Source: Chloroflexota bacterium
GTDB lineage: Bacteria; Chloroflexota; Anaerolineae; Aggregatilineales; Phototrophicaceae
Assembly (NCBI GenBank): GCA_023430545.1
Contig: JAEZAF010000024.1
Location: 1-24,228 of the forward strand
Length of the DNA stretch: 24,228 bases
Reading direction: 5' to 3'
A program made the position numbers and the translations under genes. The notes below the pieces were generated by a model, which worked only from the letters and a program-made list of their open reading frames with translations, was not told the origin of the DNA and did not search any database. How positions within the stretch are numbered: position 1 is the first letter of the stretch; each line of letters opens with the position of its first letter. Shown here in pieces: positions 1-7,629 of the stretch.

Positions 1-562
1 TGAACGCGCCCCATTCTTTCGCCAGCGTCCGCGTCATGCCGATGATGCCCGACTTACCCGCCGCATAATTCAACTGGCCGACGTTGCCGCGTGTCCCACT
101 GGTGCTGCTCACGTTGATGATCTTGCGCGCTTTCATCGTCCCCTGCGCAGCTTTTTCCTGCTTGGCGACTTCGCGCATATACGGCACCGCCGCACGGATT
201 ATTCGAAACGGCGCAGTCAGATGGATCGCCAGCATCGCTTCCCACTGATCATCACTCATCTTATGCGCCATGCCGTCCCATGTATAACCGGCGTTATTCA
301 CCAGAATGTCAATCGCGCCGTAGCGCGACACCGTCTGACCGATCAGTTCCTCGACACCACCCGCGTCGGTGACATCCGCCCGGACCGCCAGCGCTTCTCC
401 GCCTGATTCTATGATCTGATGCGCCGTTTCTTCAGCCGGTTCTGCGTCGATGTCCGTCACGACCACTTTTGCGCCGTGCAGGGCAAACAGGCGTGCTGCC
501 GCCGCGCCAATCCCGCGACCACTGCCCGTAATTAACGCAACCTTGTCTTCAAGCAGCCTCAT
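1..562 (-). CDS. Short-chain dehydrogenase/reductase (FabG-like), C-terminus cut by window edge
   Basis: Reading leftward from an ATG at 562, 187 codons run off the window start without a stop. The N-terminus has the Rossmann dinucleotide-binding glycine motif TGSGRGIG, then VVVTDID at the end of strand 2, the NNAG motif, a catalytic Ser in INVSSTSG and the Y-A-A-G-K catalytic Tyr/Lys pair near the window edge. These are the classical SDR hallmarks, of the kind seen in 3-oxoacyl-ACP reductases and 3-hydroxyacyl-CoA dehydrogenases (NAD(P)-dependent ketone/alcohol interconversion). Only the substrate-specificity C-terminus is missing. The ATG follows an AAGAGGAA ribosome site. It lies 180 bases downstream of the TetR gene on the same strand, so it may be a regulatory target. 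The exact substrate cannot be read from the sequence. Confidence 0.9.
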   Translation of the reverse strand, partial: MRLLEDKVALITGSGRGIGAAAARLFALHGAKVVVTDIDAEPAEETAHQIIESGGEALAVRADVTDAGGVEELIGQTVSRYGAIDILVNNAGYTWDGMAHKMSDDQWEAMLAIHLTAPFRIIRAAVPYMREVAKQEKAAQGTMKARKIINVSSTSGTRGNVGQLNYAAGKSGIIGMTRTLAKEWGAF

Positions 563-742
563 AATTCCTCTTTAAAGTGCAGATTCCGGTCATAAAGGGC
601 AAAGCACAGTGTAAATATTCGCAATAAGCAGTGGGAAAATCCCGCCCCTGCACATCATGCAGCATGTAGAGATGCACAACGGCGCGTCCGCTGTTGCTAT
701 AGAATTTGGGACGGTTTTTCCTACATGGCTCACGATCGTGTG

Positions 743-1399
743 TTATGGCCGCAGTGCATTCAGAAAGGTATCGGCCATCAGCTTGGCAATCTGGTCACCG
801 GTCAGCGCGCCTTCTGGCTTGTACCACACGCCGACCCAGTTCTGCGCCCCCAGCATCGTCTTGACGAAGATCGGCACCTCAACCGGGCAGAACTCCCCTG
901 ACGAAATCCCTTCCTCGATCACCTGCCGGAACAGATTTTCAAAGCGGTCGCGCAGTTCAAAGAAATGGTCGCGCAGCACATTGAACTTTTCATACGCATC
1001 GTCGCCATTCTCTGACGAGCCGTTGCTGCCGCGAGGCGGCGGCTTGAAGTGGATCAGCGGCCTCATTTCGGAGACCATCGCCGCGCCCACCACTGTATTC
1101 TCGGTCACGCCACCCACATGCAGACGCACCATTTCGCGCAGTTTCTCAGCCGAAGATCGATCAGACGCGACAATCGGTTCGATCTGCTCAATCGCGTATT
1201 CCAGCCCGACTTCCAGCACCGCCAGCAGCAGCGCGTCCTTATTTGAAAAATGATGATACAGGCTCGCCGCGGTGAGGTTCACCTGTGCGGCAATATCCTT
1301 CATAGTAGTTGCTTCGTATCCATTCCGGCGCAGCACTTCGGCGGCGGCCTGAAGGATATCGTCTCGATTCACGGATTGATCTGCGGGTTTACGGGCCAC
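743..1399 (-). CDS. TetR/AcrR-family transcriptional regulator
   Basis: This 218-residue protein starts at GTG with an AGGAAAAG site just upstream. Residues about 12-58 form the TetR helix-turn-helix, with the pattern ILQAAAEVLRRNGYEATTMK followed by DIAAQ, LTAASLYHHFSNKDALL. The C-terminal ligand/dimer domain ends with a segment around NWVGVWYKPEGALT. It resembles the regulators of fatty-acid or sterol degradation (KstR2/FadR-like), a family resemblance recalled rather than searched. It would act as a cytoplasmic repressor released by a ligand, possibly an acyl-CoA. A consensus promoter and two tandem palindromes lie just upstream, which suggests autoregulation, with the FabG-like dehydrogenase downstream as a likely co-regulated gene. 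Confidence 0.93.
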   Translation of the reverse strand: MARKPADQSVNRDDILQAAAEVLRRNGYEATTMKDIAAQVNLTAASLYHHFSNKDALLLAVLEVGLEYAIEQIEPIVASDRSSAEKLREMVRLHVGGVTENTVVGAAMVSEMRPLIHFKPPPRGSNGSSENGDDAYEKFNVLRDHFFELRDRFENLFRQVIEEGISSGEFCPVEVPIFVKTMLGAQNWVGVWYKPEGALTGDQIAKLMADTFLNALRP

Positions 1400-1439
1400 G
1401 ATTGCTTTTCCTGACGGCTGATGACATTTGACGCGGAGT

Positions 1440-1469
1440 ATGACAACATAGTTGATGACAACGCAGTTG
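1440..1469. promoter_or_regulatory. Tandem 15-base direct repeat with nested palindromes, candidate TetR operator
   Basis: Two back-to-back copies, ATGACAACATAGTTG (1440-1454) and ATGACAACGCAGTTG (1455-1469), differ at two positions. Each contains the inverted repeat CAAC-N3-GTTG. They overlie the expected transcription start of the TetR promoter (-10 at 1472-1477), where a bound repressor would block transcription. Assignment to this TetR protein is inferred from position. Confidence 0.65.
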
Positions 1470-1471
1470 GG

Positions 1472-1499
1472 ATTATAGGGGGTATAGAGGGACTGTCAA
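1472..1499 (-). promoter_or_regulatory. Consensus sigma70 promoter for the tetR gene
   Basis: On the minus strand TTGACA (1499-1494) and TATAAT (1477-1472) are separated by 16 bases. Both hexamers match the vegetative consensus at every position. The start of transcription would fall near 1466, inside the tandem palindromes. The TetR GTG start lies about 67 bases downstream. Confidence 0.8.
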
Positions 1500-1621
1500 G
1501 CAAACCAGTATGACGCACACAGCCCGACGCACCGCGCCGGACTTCGAACCCATGTGCTGGTTGGGATACAATAAAACGTTATCGGAAAGCTCGTCTTAAA
1601 CGCCTGCTGATGATACGTCTG

Positions 1622-1840
1622 CTAACGACCCGCAACTGCCACATCGTTATCCACAGGCTTGACAGTGGCATGCAGGAACTGAAAGTTATCACGCGGCGGC
1701 ATAATCGCATGGACTTCGACTACTTCAAATGCCTGCCGACCGATCTTCACCTTCATACCCGGCTGCGGATACGTCTGTTCGTTTTTGATCCCGCCAGGAT
1801 ACTCACCATTGAGGACAACATAACTCACTTTATAAATCAT
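1622..1840 (-). CDS. Small conserved-looking protein of unknown function, 72 aa
   Basis: I do not recognise this protein. It reads as mostly beta-strand with short turns (MIYKVSYVVLNGEYPGG, then MKVKIGRQAFEVVEVHAI), with no Cys pair, signal peptide or membrane segment. The ATG is preceded by AGGAG at a good distance, and that site overlaps the last codons of the cyclic-nucleotide-binding gene, whose stop lies only 6 bases upstream. This points to one transcript and coupled translation. The tight ribosome site and spacing are the main reasons to believe it is real. A small beta-barrel modulator or binding partner of the upstream protein is possible but is only a guess. Confidence 0.65.
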   Translation of the reverse strand: MIYKVSYVVLNGEYPGGIKNEQTYPQPGMKVKIGRQAFEVVEVHAIMPPRDNFQFLHATVKPVDNDVAVAGR

Positions 1841-1846
1841 CGTCGG

Positions 1847-2362
1847 CTACTCCTGGGCCTCAGGGAAATCGAAATGGCGGTGACGGAGCTTAAAGGAGAG
1901 ATCCTGTGCAAGATTACGCATCAGCACATAACCGATGGCGGTGTTGCGCTGGCATAACGCATTAAATGCTTCTATCGGAAAACCGTATACCTGCGTGCCG
2001 TCTTCGGCAGCGATCACTGTTGCTGAGCGCGGACCCTGATCGATCAGCGCCATCTCTCCAAATACCTGACCACTTCCCAGATATACGGCGGCATAACCGG
2101 TCTGGTTGCCATCCTGAATGCGGATCTCGACCTGACCATTGGCAATCACATAGATCTGATCGCCCACGCTGTCCTGCCGGAAGATCACATCGCCGCTGTT
2201 AAACTGATGATATTGAATCAGCTCCACCAGTTCTGCGACCTGTGCGCTGTTCAGGCCCTGGAAAAGCTCAACCTGTGGAAGAAGTTCAAGTGGTTCGGGT
2301 GCTGATGATCCGCGAAACATGACGGTCTTGTCTTTCTGCTTCAATGTCAGTGTGGTACGCAT
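1847..2362 (-). CDS. Cyclic-nucleotide-binding domain protein without a DNA-binding domain
   Basis: The 171-residue protein is a single cNMP-binding (Crp/PKA-R fold) domain. Residues about 30-60 carry LFQGLNSAQVAELVELI leading to SGDVIFRQDS and GDQIYVIANGQVEI. The phosphate-binding cassette is FGEMALIDQGPRSATV at about 101-116, with the Glu (103) and Arg (112) that contact the nucleotide ribose and phosphate in the family. It ends about 55 residues later, with no helix-turn-helix, kinase or channel domain, so it is a stand-alone sensor. Neither ATG 2362 nor an in-frame ATG at 2320 has a good ribosome site, so the start is uncertain. It is followed at 6 bases by a small protein gene. Whether it still binds cAMP or cGMP is unknown. 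Confidence 0.88.
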   Translation of the reverse strand: MRTTLTLKQKDKTVMFRGSSAPEPLELLPQVELFQGLNSAQVAELVELIQYHQFNSGDVIFRQDSVGDQIYVIANGQVEIRIQDGNQTGYAAVYLGSGQVFGEMALIDQGPRSATVIAAEDGTQVYGFPIEAFNALCQRNTAIGYVLMRNLAQDLSFKLRHRHFDFPEAQE

Positions 2363-2636
2363 GTTTTCAGATGAATCTATAAGTATTCGTTCCGATCTGT
2401 ATCACCTCTGGCTTATTTCACTCTATTATAGTTACTTTTTAAAGCCAATAGCCGCTTTCATCAGAATCTTAACTTGGTCTGAACTCTTACATGATTTTTA
2501 CTCCGCCGTGTTATCATCATCCAGATGTGGATTGACCCCACATGGTTTGACATCGGTTCCCCGGTTCAGCGCACCCACTTCATCGCCGACCTGACCCTGG
2601 CACCATTCGTTTTTCATGTGAGGCACGAGTATTTTC

Positions 2637-3029
2637 ATGACTTCTACGCTTGTTCGGCGTTTTATCCCGCCGACCGATATTCTGGAACTTTCTGATCGGC
2701 TTCACATCGTGGTCGAGATTGCCGGTATACGGCAGGGGGATGTGAACATCACGGTTGTCAATCACTCGCTGATCATCAGCGGCGTGCGTCACCGCGATGT
2801 TGAACAGCATCCGATTGCCTATCACCGTGTGGAGATCGGTTACGGAGAATTCCGGTTGCAGATTCCTTTACCCTGGGTCGTCGAGCCTGATCGTGTAACT
2901 GCCGTTTACCAGGATGGGTTTTTACAGATTGACCTGCCGCGCCGCCTTTCACGGACGATCAATGTAAATGACAGCGGCGTCCAAAATCACAGTGAGACCA
3001 TTGACCATGACGTTACAGAGACTGAATAG
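2637..3029 (+). CDS. Small heat-shock protein (Hsp20/alpha-crystallin family)
   Basis: This 130-residue protein is essentially one alpha-crystallin domain. The opening PPTDILELSDRLHIVVEIAG, the strand NHSLIISGVRH, the turn YGEFRLQIPLP and the closing YQDGFLQIDLPR (the family's G-x-L signature) are all in order. Family members are ATP-independent holdases that form oligomers and bind unfolding proteins in the cytoplasm. The N-terminal arm is very short (about 12 residues), so large oligomers may be less favoured. The C-terminal tail lacks an evident I-x-I/V anchoring motif. A GAGG site lies somewhat far upstream of the ATG. The stop is 19 bases before the Lon start, indicating an operon in which holdase clients could be passed to the protease. 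Confidence 0.93.
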   Translation: MTSTLVRRFIPPTDILELSDRLHIVVEIAGIRQGDVNITVVNHSLIISGVRHRDVEQHPIAYHRVEIGYGEFRLQIPLPWVVEPDRVTAVYQDGFLQIDLPRRLSRTINVNDSGVQNHSETIDHDVTETE

Positions 3030-3048
3030 AAAACGAAAAGGCCTGAGT

Positions 3049-5679
3049 ATGACTGCAAGCGAGACTGTTAGCGGGCAGCGGCTGGACATCAACTTTCGTG
3101 AGGATGACGAAGAAGAGAACAACCCGTCTGAAAACATCCCGGAAGAAATTCCCGTTCTTCCGCTCCGGGGCATTGTCGTCTACCCGAGTATGACAATCCC
3201 ACTCACCGTCGCTCAGCCGCGCAGTATCAAGCTGATCGACGATGTGATGAGCGGTAATCAGCTTGTCGGGCTTTTTGCGTCCCGTGATGCCGAACTTGAA
3301 ACCCCCGGCCCAGATGATATTTATACCGTTGGCACACTCGCCTCAGTCCTGAGGCTGTTTCGCGCCCCTGATGGCACCATCCGACTGCTGGTGCAGGGCC
3401 TCACCCGTATCGAGCTTGACGAATACACCTCGACTGAGCCTTATCTCAAGGCACGCATCCACAGCAAACCGGAAGCCAGTGAGGAATCGCTTGAAATCGA
3501 GGCGATGGTGCGTAATGTCAGCGATCAGTTTACGCGCATTGCGGATCTGGTCCCGAATATCCCCGGTGAACTGCTGACTGCGACCCTCAATGTCGAGGAG
3601 CCGCTTCAGCTCGTCTATTCGATTGCCACCTACATGCGCATTGAGCCGAAGGACGCGCAGGAGATTCTCGAGATCGAAAGCGTGGATGCCAAACTGCGCC
3701 GACTGGTGACCCTGCTCTCCAAGGAACTGGAAGTGCTGGAGCTGGGCCGCAAAATCCAGCAGGACGCACAGTCCGAGATGGAGAAGACTCAGCGCGAGTA
3801 TTACCTGCGCGAACAGTTGAAGGCCATTCAGCGCGAACTGGGCGAAACCGACGAGCAGATGGTTGAGGTTGAGGAGTTCCGCCGCAAGATTGCTGAAGCA
3901 GGGATGCCATCTGAAGCGGAAAAGGAAGCCCGCCGCGAACTGGATCGTCTCTCTCGCCTGCCCGTGGCTGCCGCTGAATATGGTGTGATCCGCACCTATC
4001 TTGACTGGCTGACCAGCCTGCCGTGGTCGAAGCGCACCGAGGATACCCTCGACATCGCCTTTGCCCGTGAAGTGCTGGACGAAGACCACTACGGCCTGAA
4101 GGATATCAAGGAACGCATTCTGGAATATCTGGCGGTGCGCAAGCTGCGCAGTGACCGTGCTGAACAGTTCAAGGATCAGCCGGTGTCGGATTACGTCCGC
4201 CGCGACCGCGAAGGCGCGATTCTGTGCTTTGTCGGGCCGCCCGGCGTAGGTAAGACTTCACTCGGCGCGTCGATTGCCCGTGCGATGGGACGCAAGTTCA
4301 TCCGCATGAGCCTCGGTGGTGTCCGTGACGAAGCCGAAATTCGCGGTTTCCGCCGCACCTACATCGGTGCGATGCCCGGTCGCATTGTCCAGACCATGCG
4401 CCGCGTCGAGACACGCAATCCGGTGATCATGCTGGACGAAGTGGACAAGCTGGGGCGCGACTTCCGTGGTGATCCTGCCGCCGCCCTGCTGGAAGTGCTG
4501 GACCCGGAACAGAATGTCGAGTTCCGCGACCATTATCTCGATGTACCCTTCGACCTGAGCGAAGTGCTGTTCATCACCACCGCCAATGAACTGGAACCGA
4601 TCCCCGGCCCCCTGCGTGACCGTATGGAGATCATTCAGTTAAGCGGTTATACCGAGCAGGAAAAGGTTGCCATCGCCGAGCAGTATCTTGTCCCGCGTCA
4701 GATCCGCGAAAACGGTCTGCTGCCGGATGAGGTCGAAATCACCCGCGATGCCCTGCTGGAAATCGTCCGCGATTACACCCGCGAAGCCGGTGTCCGCACA
4801 CTGGAACGCGAAATCGGACGTGCCGCCCGCAAAATCGTGACGCGCATCGCGGAAGGCAAACAGGACAAGGTTGTTATCGACGAAGCGATGGTGCGCGAGC
4901 TTCTCGGTCGTACCCGCTACGGCTACCGCAGTGAGATCGAAGACCGCACCGATCATCCCGGCGTTGCGACCGGTCTGGCGTGGACGCCGGTCGGCGGTGA
5001 TGTGCTGTTCGTCGAAGCTACCCGCATGCCCGGCGGCAAGGGCTTTCAGTACACCGGCAAACTCGGTGAAGTCATGCAGGAAAGCGCACGCATTGCCCTG
5101 AGCTACATCCGTTCACGAGTGGATAAACTCGGTGTCGATCCCGCCTTCTACGACAGCAGTGATATTCATCTGCATGTTCCGGCGGGTGCTACGCCGAAGG
5201 ACGGCCCATCCGCCGGTGTGACGATTGCGACCGCGCTGGCTTCACTGCTCACCAATCGCCCGGTTTACAGCAACGTTGCCATGACTGGTGAAATCACCCT
5301 GCTTGGTCAGGTGCTGCCAGTCGGCGGTGTGAAGGATAAAGTTCTTGCCGCGCACCGTCTGGGCGTGGACACTGTGATCCTGCCGCGCAAGAACGAGGAA
5401 GATCTCGAAGAACTGCCGGAAGAAGTGCGCAATTCCATGAAGTTCATCTTCGCCGATACGCTCGACGATGTGCTTGATAACGCACTGACACCGCTGGGCG
5501 GCAAGTCCGGGACCGCACGCAAATCGACTGCGAAAGCCAAAGCGCCGGCCAAACAACCCGCCAGGTCAGAGAAAGCTGTCAAGCCTTCTAAAACGTCGAA
5601 AAATGGCGTCGTGGAAGGGCAAGCCCCGAAACGTAAAAGCCCCAGCCGTTCTACCCGCAGCCAGAAAACCCAGGGCTGA
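3049..5679 (+). CDS. lon: ATP-dependent protease Lon (LonA type)
   Basis: Full-length LonA of 876 residues. Residues about 35-230 are the substrate-binding N-domain (IPVLPLRGIVVYPSMTIPL). A coiled-coil stretch around 240-300 follows. The AAA+ module has Walker A GPPGVGKT at 396-403 and Walker B MLDEVDKL with Asp463/Glu464. The protease domain has Ser721 in PKDGPSAG and Lys764 in VKDKVLAAHR, 43 residues apart as in known LonA Ser-Lys dyads. It degrades damaged and short-lived proteins in the cytoplasm. I chose ATG 3049 because AAAAGG precedes it and the farther in-frame ATG at 2968 would overlap the Hsp20 gene. The last 55-60 residues are an unusual Lys/Ala/Pro/Ser/Thr-rich tail. Stress control of the Hsp20-Lon operon is expected, but I see no CIRCE or HAIR element upstream. 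Confidence 0.98.
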   Translation: MTASETVSGQRLDINFREDDEEENNPSENIPEEIPVLPLRGIVVYPSMTIPLTVAQPRSIKLIDDVMSGNQLVGLFASRDAELETPGPDDIYTVGTLASVLRLFRAPDGTIRLLVQGLTRIELDEYTSTEPYLKARIHSKPEASEESLEIEAMVRNVSDQFTRIADLVPNIPGELLTATLNVEEPLQLVYSIATYMRIEPKDAQEILEIESVDAKLRRLVTLLSKELEVLELGRKIQQDAQSEMEKTQREYYLREQLKAIQRELGETDEQMVEVEEFRRKIAEAGMPSEAEKEARRELDRLSRLPVAAAEYGVIRTYLDWLTSLPWSKRTEDTLDIAFAREVLDEDHYGLKDIKERILEYLAVRKLRSDRAEQFKDQPVSDYVRRDREGAILCFVGPPGVGKTSLGASIARAMGRKFIRMSLGGVRDEAEIRGFRRTYIGAMPGRIVQTMRRVETRNPVIMLDEVDKLGRDFRGDPAAALLEVLDPEQNVEFRDHYLDVPFDLSEVLFITTANELEPIPGPLRDRMEIIQLSGYTEQEKVAIAEQYLVPRQIRENGLLPDEVEITRDALLEIVRDYTREAGVRTLEREIGRAARKIVTRIAEGKQDKVVIDEAMVRELLGRTRYGYRSEIEDRTDHPGVATGLAWTPVGGDVLFVEATRMPGGKGFQYTGKLGEVMQESARIALSYIRSRVDKLGVDPAFYDSSDIHLHVPAGATPKDGPSAGVTIATALASLLTNRPVYSNVAMTGEITLLGQVLPVGGVKDKVLAAHRLGVDTVILPRKNEEDLEELPEEVRNSMKFIFADTLDDVLDNALTPLGGKSGTARKSTAKAKAPAKQPARSEKAVKPSKTSKNGVVEGQAPKRKSPSRSTRSQKTQG

Positions 5680-5696
5680 GGTCTATCCTGAAAGTC

Positions 5697-5730
5697 AAAA
5701 GCCAGTGACTGATTTCACTGGCTTTTTTTG
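5697..5730 (+). terminator. Rho-independent terminator of the hsp20-lon operon
   Basis: AGCCAGTGA (5700-5708), a 6-base loop and TCACTGGCT (5715-5723) form a perfect stem, extended by A-T pairs and followed by a run of seven T. It lies 20 bases after the Lon stop. The A-rich left arm may also serve the convergent OsmC gene. Confidence 0.9.
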
Positions 5731-5750
5731 TTTGTGTCCCTGCACTGTGG

Positions 5751-6188
5751 CTACTCGGCAATTGGGGTTTCAAAAAGCTGATCTTCAAAGACCACCGGAT
5801 TCATCAGAACGCGCCGCACCGGGCACTTGCGCATAATCTCCAGAATGCGATCGTGCTGCTCTAGAGACAGATCGCCCCGGAGCATGATCTTCTCAGAGAT
5901 TCGGTGCGCAAAGCGTGACTCCCCCGCGCAGCCGGGATAATCGACCGGGTCGATGCGCATCAGCGTCAGCTCGATGTCAACACCTGCCAGCGGCCAGCCC
6001 TTGCGATTGGCATACAGCTTTGCGGTCTGCGCCATGCAGGTCCCCGCTGCACTCAGCAGCAGCTCTTCAGGCGTTGGCGCACTGTCCTCTCCACCGTCAC
6101 GGATGGGCAGATCCGTAAACCATTCATGCTGACGTGCCGAAGCTGTCGCCAGGAATCCCTCACCTACTCTTACCTGAACGATGTCCAC
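5751..6188 (-). CDS. OsmC/Ohr-family protein (peroxiredoxin-like)
   Basis: Family members are thiol peroxidases that reduce organic hydroperoxides using two Cys residues. Here the first Cys lies in LLLSAAGTCMAQTAKLYA and the second in RKCPVRRVL, at the expected places in the central helix and C-terminal region. The N-terminal beta part contains HEWFTDLPIRDGGEDSAPTPEELL, typical of the OsmC fold. The protein is about 145 residues, the usual length. I place the start at GTG 6188 because AAAGGA lies 8 bases upstream. A TTG at 6194 is in frame but too close to that site. The gene converges on Lon and diverges from the phosphoesterase gene. The YhfA-like subgroup is an alternative to Ohr; the substrate is not determined. 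Confidence 0.9.
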   Translation of the reverse strand: MDIVQVRVGEGFLATASARQHEWFTDLPIRDGGEDSAPTPEELLLSAAGTCMAQTAKLYANRKGWPLAGVDIELTLMRIDPVDYPGCAGESRFAHRISEKIMLRGDLSLEQHDRILEIMRKCPVRRVLMNPVVFEDQLFETPIAE

Positions 6189-6306
6189 TCTCAATATCCT
6201 TTAATATAGCGTCCAAACGGTACAAAACAGCCAGAATTTATATCCGTTTTGGTATTCAGATCTGTACATGATCCTAAACCTTACGTGAGACAACGCAAGC
6301 GTTACC

Positions 6307-6336
6307 TTGCTACAGGTTTGAGACGAGGCGTATAAT
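6307..6336 (+). promoter_or_regulatory. Sigma70-type promoter for the phosphoesterase-glycosyltransferase operon
   Basis: TTGCTA (6307-6312) and a perfect TATAAT (6331-6336) are separated by 18 bases. Transcription would start near 6343, leaving a leader of about 95 bases before the ATG at 6439. Confidence 0.6.
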
Positions 6337-6438
6337 GTCGCGTCGTGACACTGGCATGATCTCCGTTCGCTTAACCCGCCAACGAACCCGCCAGCCGTCG
6401 CCCTTGCGGATTGCAGACGAGCCATCGATAAAACGATT

Positions 6439-7629
6439 ATGGGCACAACCGATACAGCGCAGTCAAAACTTGCGCACGATCCAATGGGTGAAAGCCGGTT
6501 TCACAAGGTATTGGTCTTTACCGATAATCTGCAGCGACTCCCCTCACTGGTTCTCATCCTGCTGTTTCTGCTCTTCGCGCTGATTCTCACCCTTGTCTGG
6601 TCGGCGGATTCCGGCCTGCCGGAACTGTATCTGATGGCCGTGGCCGTCAACTGGGTGATCCTCTGGCTGCTGCCGCGCACCGGGCGCAGCTATGGGCCGG
6701 AAAAAGCGTCCGCGCTGGCGATTGCGCTGGTGCTGCTGGTCACCTCACTGCTGAGCGGCCTGATCGGGATCGTCACCGACCGCATCGACATCGCGCACAG
6801 CCTCGCCTTTCTCAGCATGATCGGCATGACCGGCCTCGTGTTCTATTCCACATGGATCGAGCCGTTCAACCTGCGTGTGACCCGTCAGACGCTCACATCG
6901 CGCAAACTTCAACCCGGCAAATCAGTCCGCGTGCTGCACCTGGGTGATCTGCATCTGGAACATATCACGCCGCGAGAGCGTCATCTCAACCGGATGATTG
7001 AAACACTGCAACCGGATCTGATCGTCTTTTCCGGTGATTTTGTCAACCTGTCGAACACCTATGATCCTGCTACCTTTAACGAAATCCGTGAGATCATCAG
7101 CGAATGGCGTGCGCCCTTAGGCGTCTACTGTGTCCCCGGCACCTACACGGTCGAACCGCTTGAGCGCGTGCGGGAATTCACACAGGGGCTGGACAACCTG
7201 CGTTTGCTGACGGATGAACAGCTCACCATTCAGACTGACGCCGGTCCACTGCACCTGATCGGCATGGTGACGCGTCATATCCTCGAGCGTGATCAGCGCA
7301 CCTTCGCACGGCTGATGAGCGGTGCTCCGTCCGGTGTATTCACACTGCTGCTCACACACGCACCGGATGTCGCGCCGGATGCCAACACTGCCGGGGTGGA
7401 TCTGTATGTATGTGGGCATACGCACGGCGGGCAGATTCGCCTGCCATTGATCGGCGCACTGTTTTCGGGAAGTCATCTCGGCAAACAGTTTGTGATGGGA
7501 CGTTACGATCTGGGACAAACCACTCTGTACACTTCACGTGGCATCGGTCTGGAGGGGCTGGGTGCGCCACGCGCACGTTTTCTTTGTCCGCCGGAAATTA
7601 TCGCATGGGAGATTAGAGGTCAATCTTGA
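6439..7629 (+). CDS. Membrane-anchored metallophosphoesterase (YkuE/YaeI-like) with altered GNH motif
   Basis: The 396-residue protein has a short cytoplasmic start, about four hydrophobic segments between residues 35 and 140, then a calcineurin-like phosphoesterase domain. Metal-ligand motifs are visible: GDLHLE (Asp170, His172), SGDFVN (Asp200), LLTHAPD (His307) and CGHTHGGQ (His327, His329). The usual G-N-H-[DE] motif, expected near residue 234, reads G-T-Y-T after VYCVP, so the bridging Asn and the catalytic-site His are both absent. Family members hydrolyse phosphomonoesters, phosphodiesters or lipid-linked diphosphates at the membrane. Here activity may be altered or lost. It overlaps the glycosyltransferase gene by 4 bases (TTGA). 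No good ribosome site precedes the ATG, and ATG 6484 is an alternative start. Confidence 0.88.
   Translation: MGTTDTAQSKLAHDPMGESRFHKVLVFTDNLQRLPSLVLILLFLLFALILTLVWSADSGLPELYLMAVAVNWVILWLLPRTGRSYGPEKASALAIALVLLVTSLLSGLIGIVTDRIDIAHSLAFLSMIGMTGLVFYSTWIEPFNLRVTRQTLTSRKLQPGKSVRVLHLGDLHLEHITPRERHLNRMIETLQPDLIVFSGDFVNLSNTYDPATFNEIREIISEWRAPLGVYCVPGTYTVEPLERVREFTQGLDNLRLLTDEQLTIQTDAGPLHLIGMVTRHILERDQRTFARLMSGAPSGVFTLLLTHAPDVAPDANTAGVDLYVCGHTHGGQIRLPLIGALFSGSHLGKQFVMGRYDLGQTTLYTSRGIGLEGLGAPRARFLCPPEIIAWEIRGQS

Noticed and set aside
731..740. Palindrome CACGATCGTG just past the TetR stop
   Set aside because: A single 10-base palindrome with no repeat partner and no T-run is not enough to call an operator or terminator.
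657..1253. Plus-strand 198-codon frame opposite the TetR gene
   Set aside because: It is antisense to a clear TetR protein and has Ser/Arg-rich shadow composition.
1535..1575. Minus-strand GGGTTCGAAG resembling a tRNA T-arm
   Set aside because: The flanking bases do not form the T stem, acceptor stem or cloverleaf, and no integrase is near.
2968..3048. 27-codon N-terminal extension of Lon
   Set aside because: It would overlap the Hsp20 gene; the ATG at 3049 has its own AAAAGG site and gives the normal Lon N-terminus.
3343..4089. Minus-strand 248-codon frame inside lon
   Set aside because: It is antisense to conserved Lon coding sequence, with no recognisable domain.
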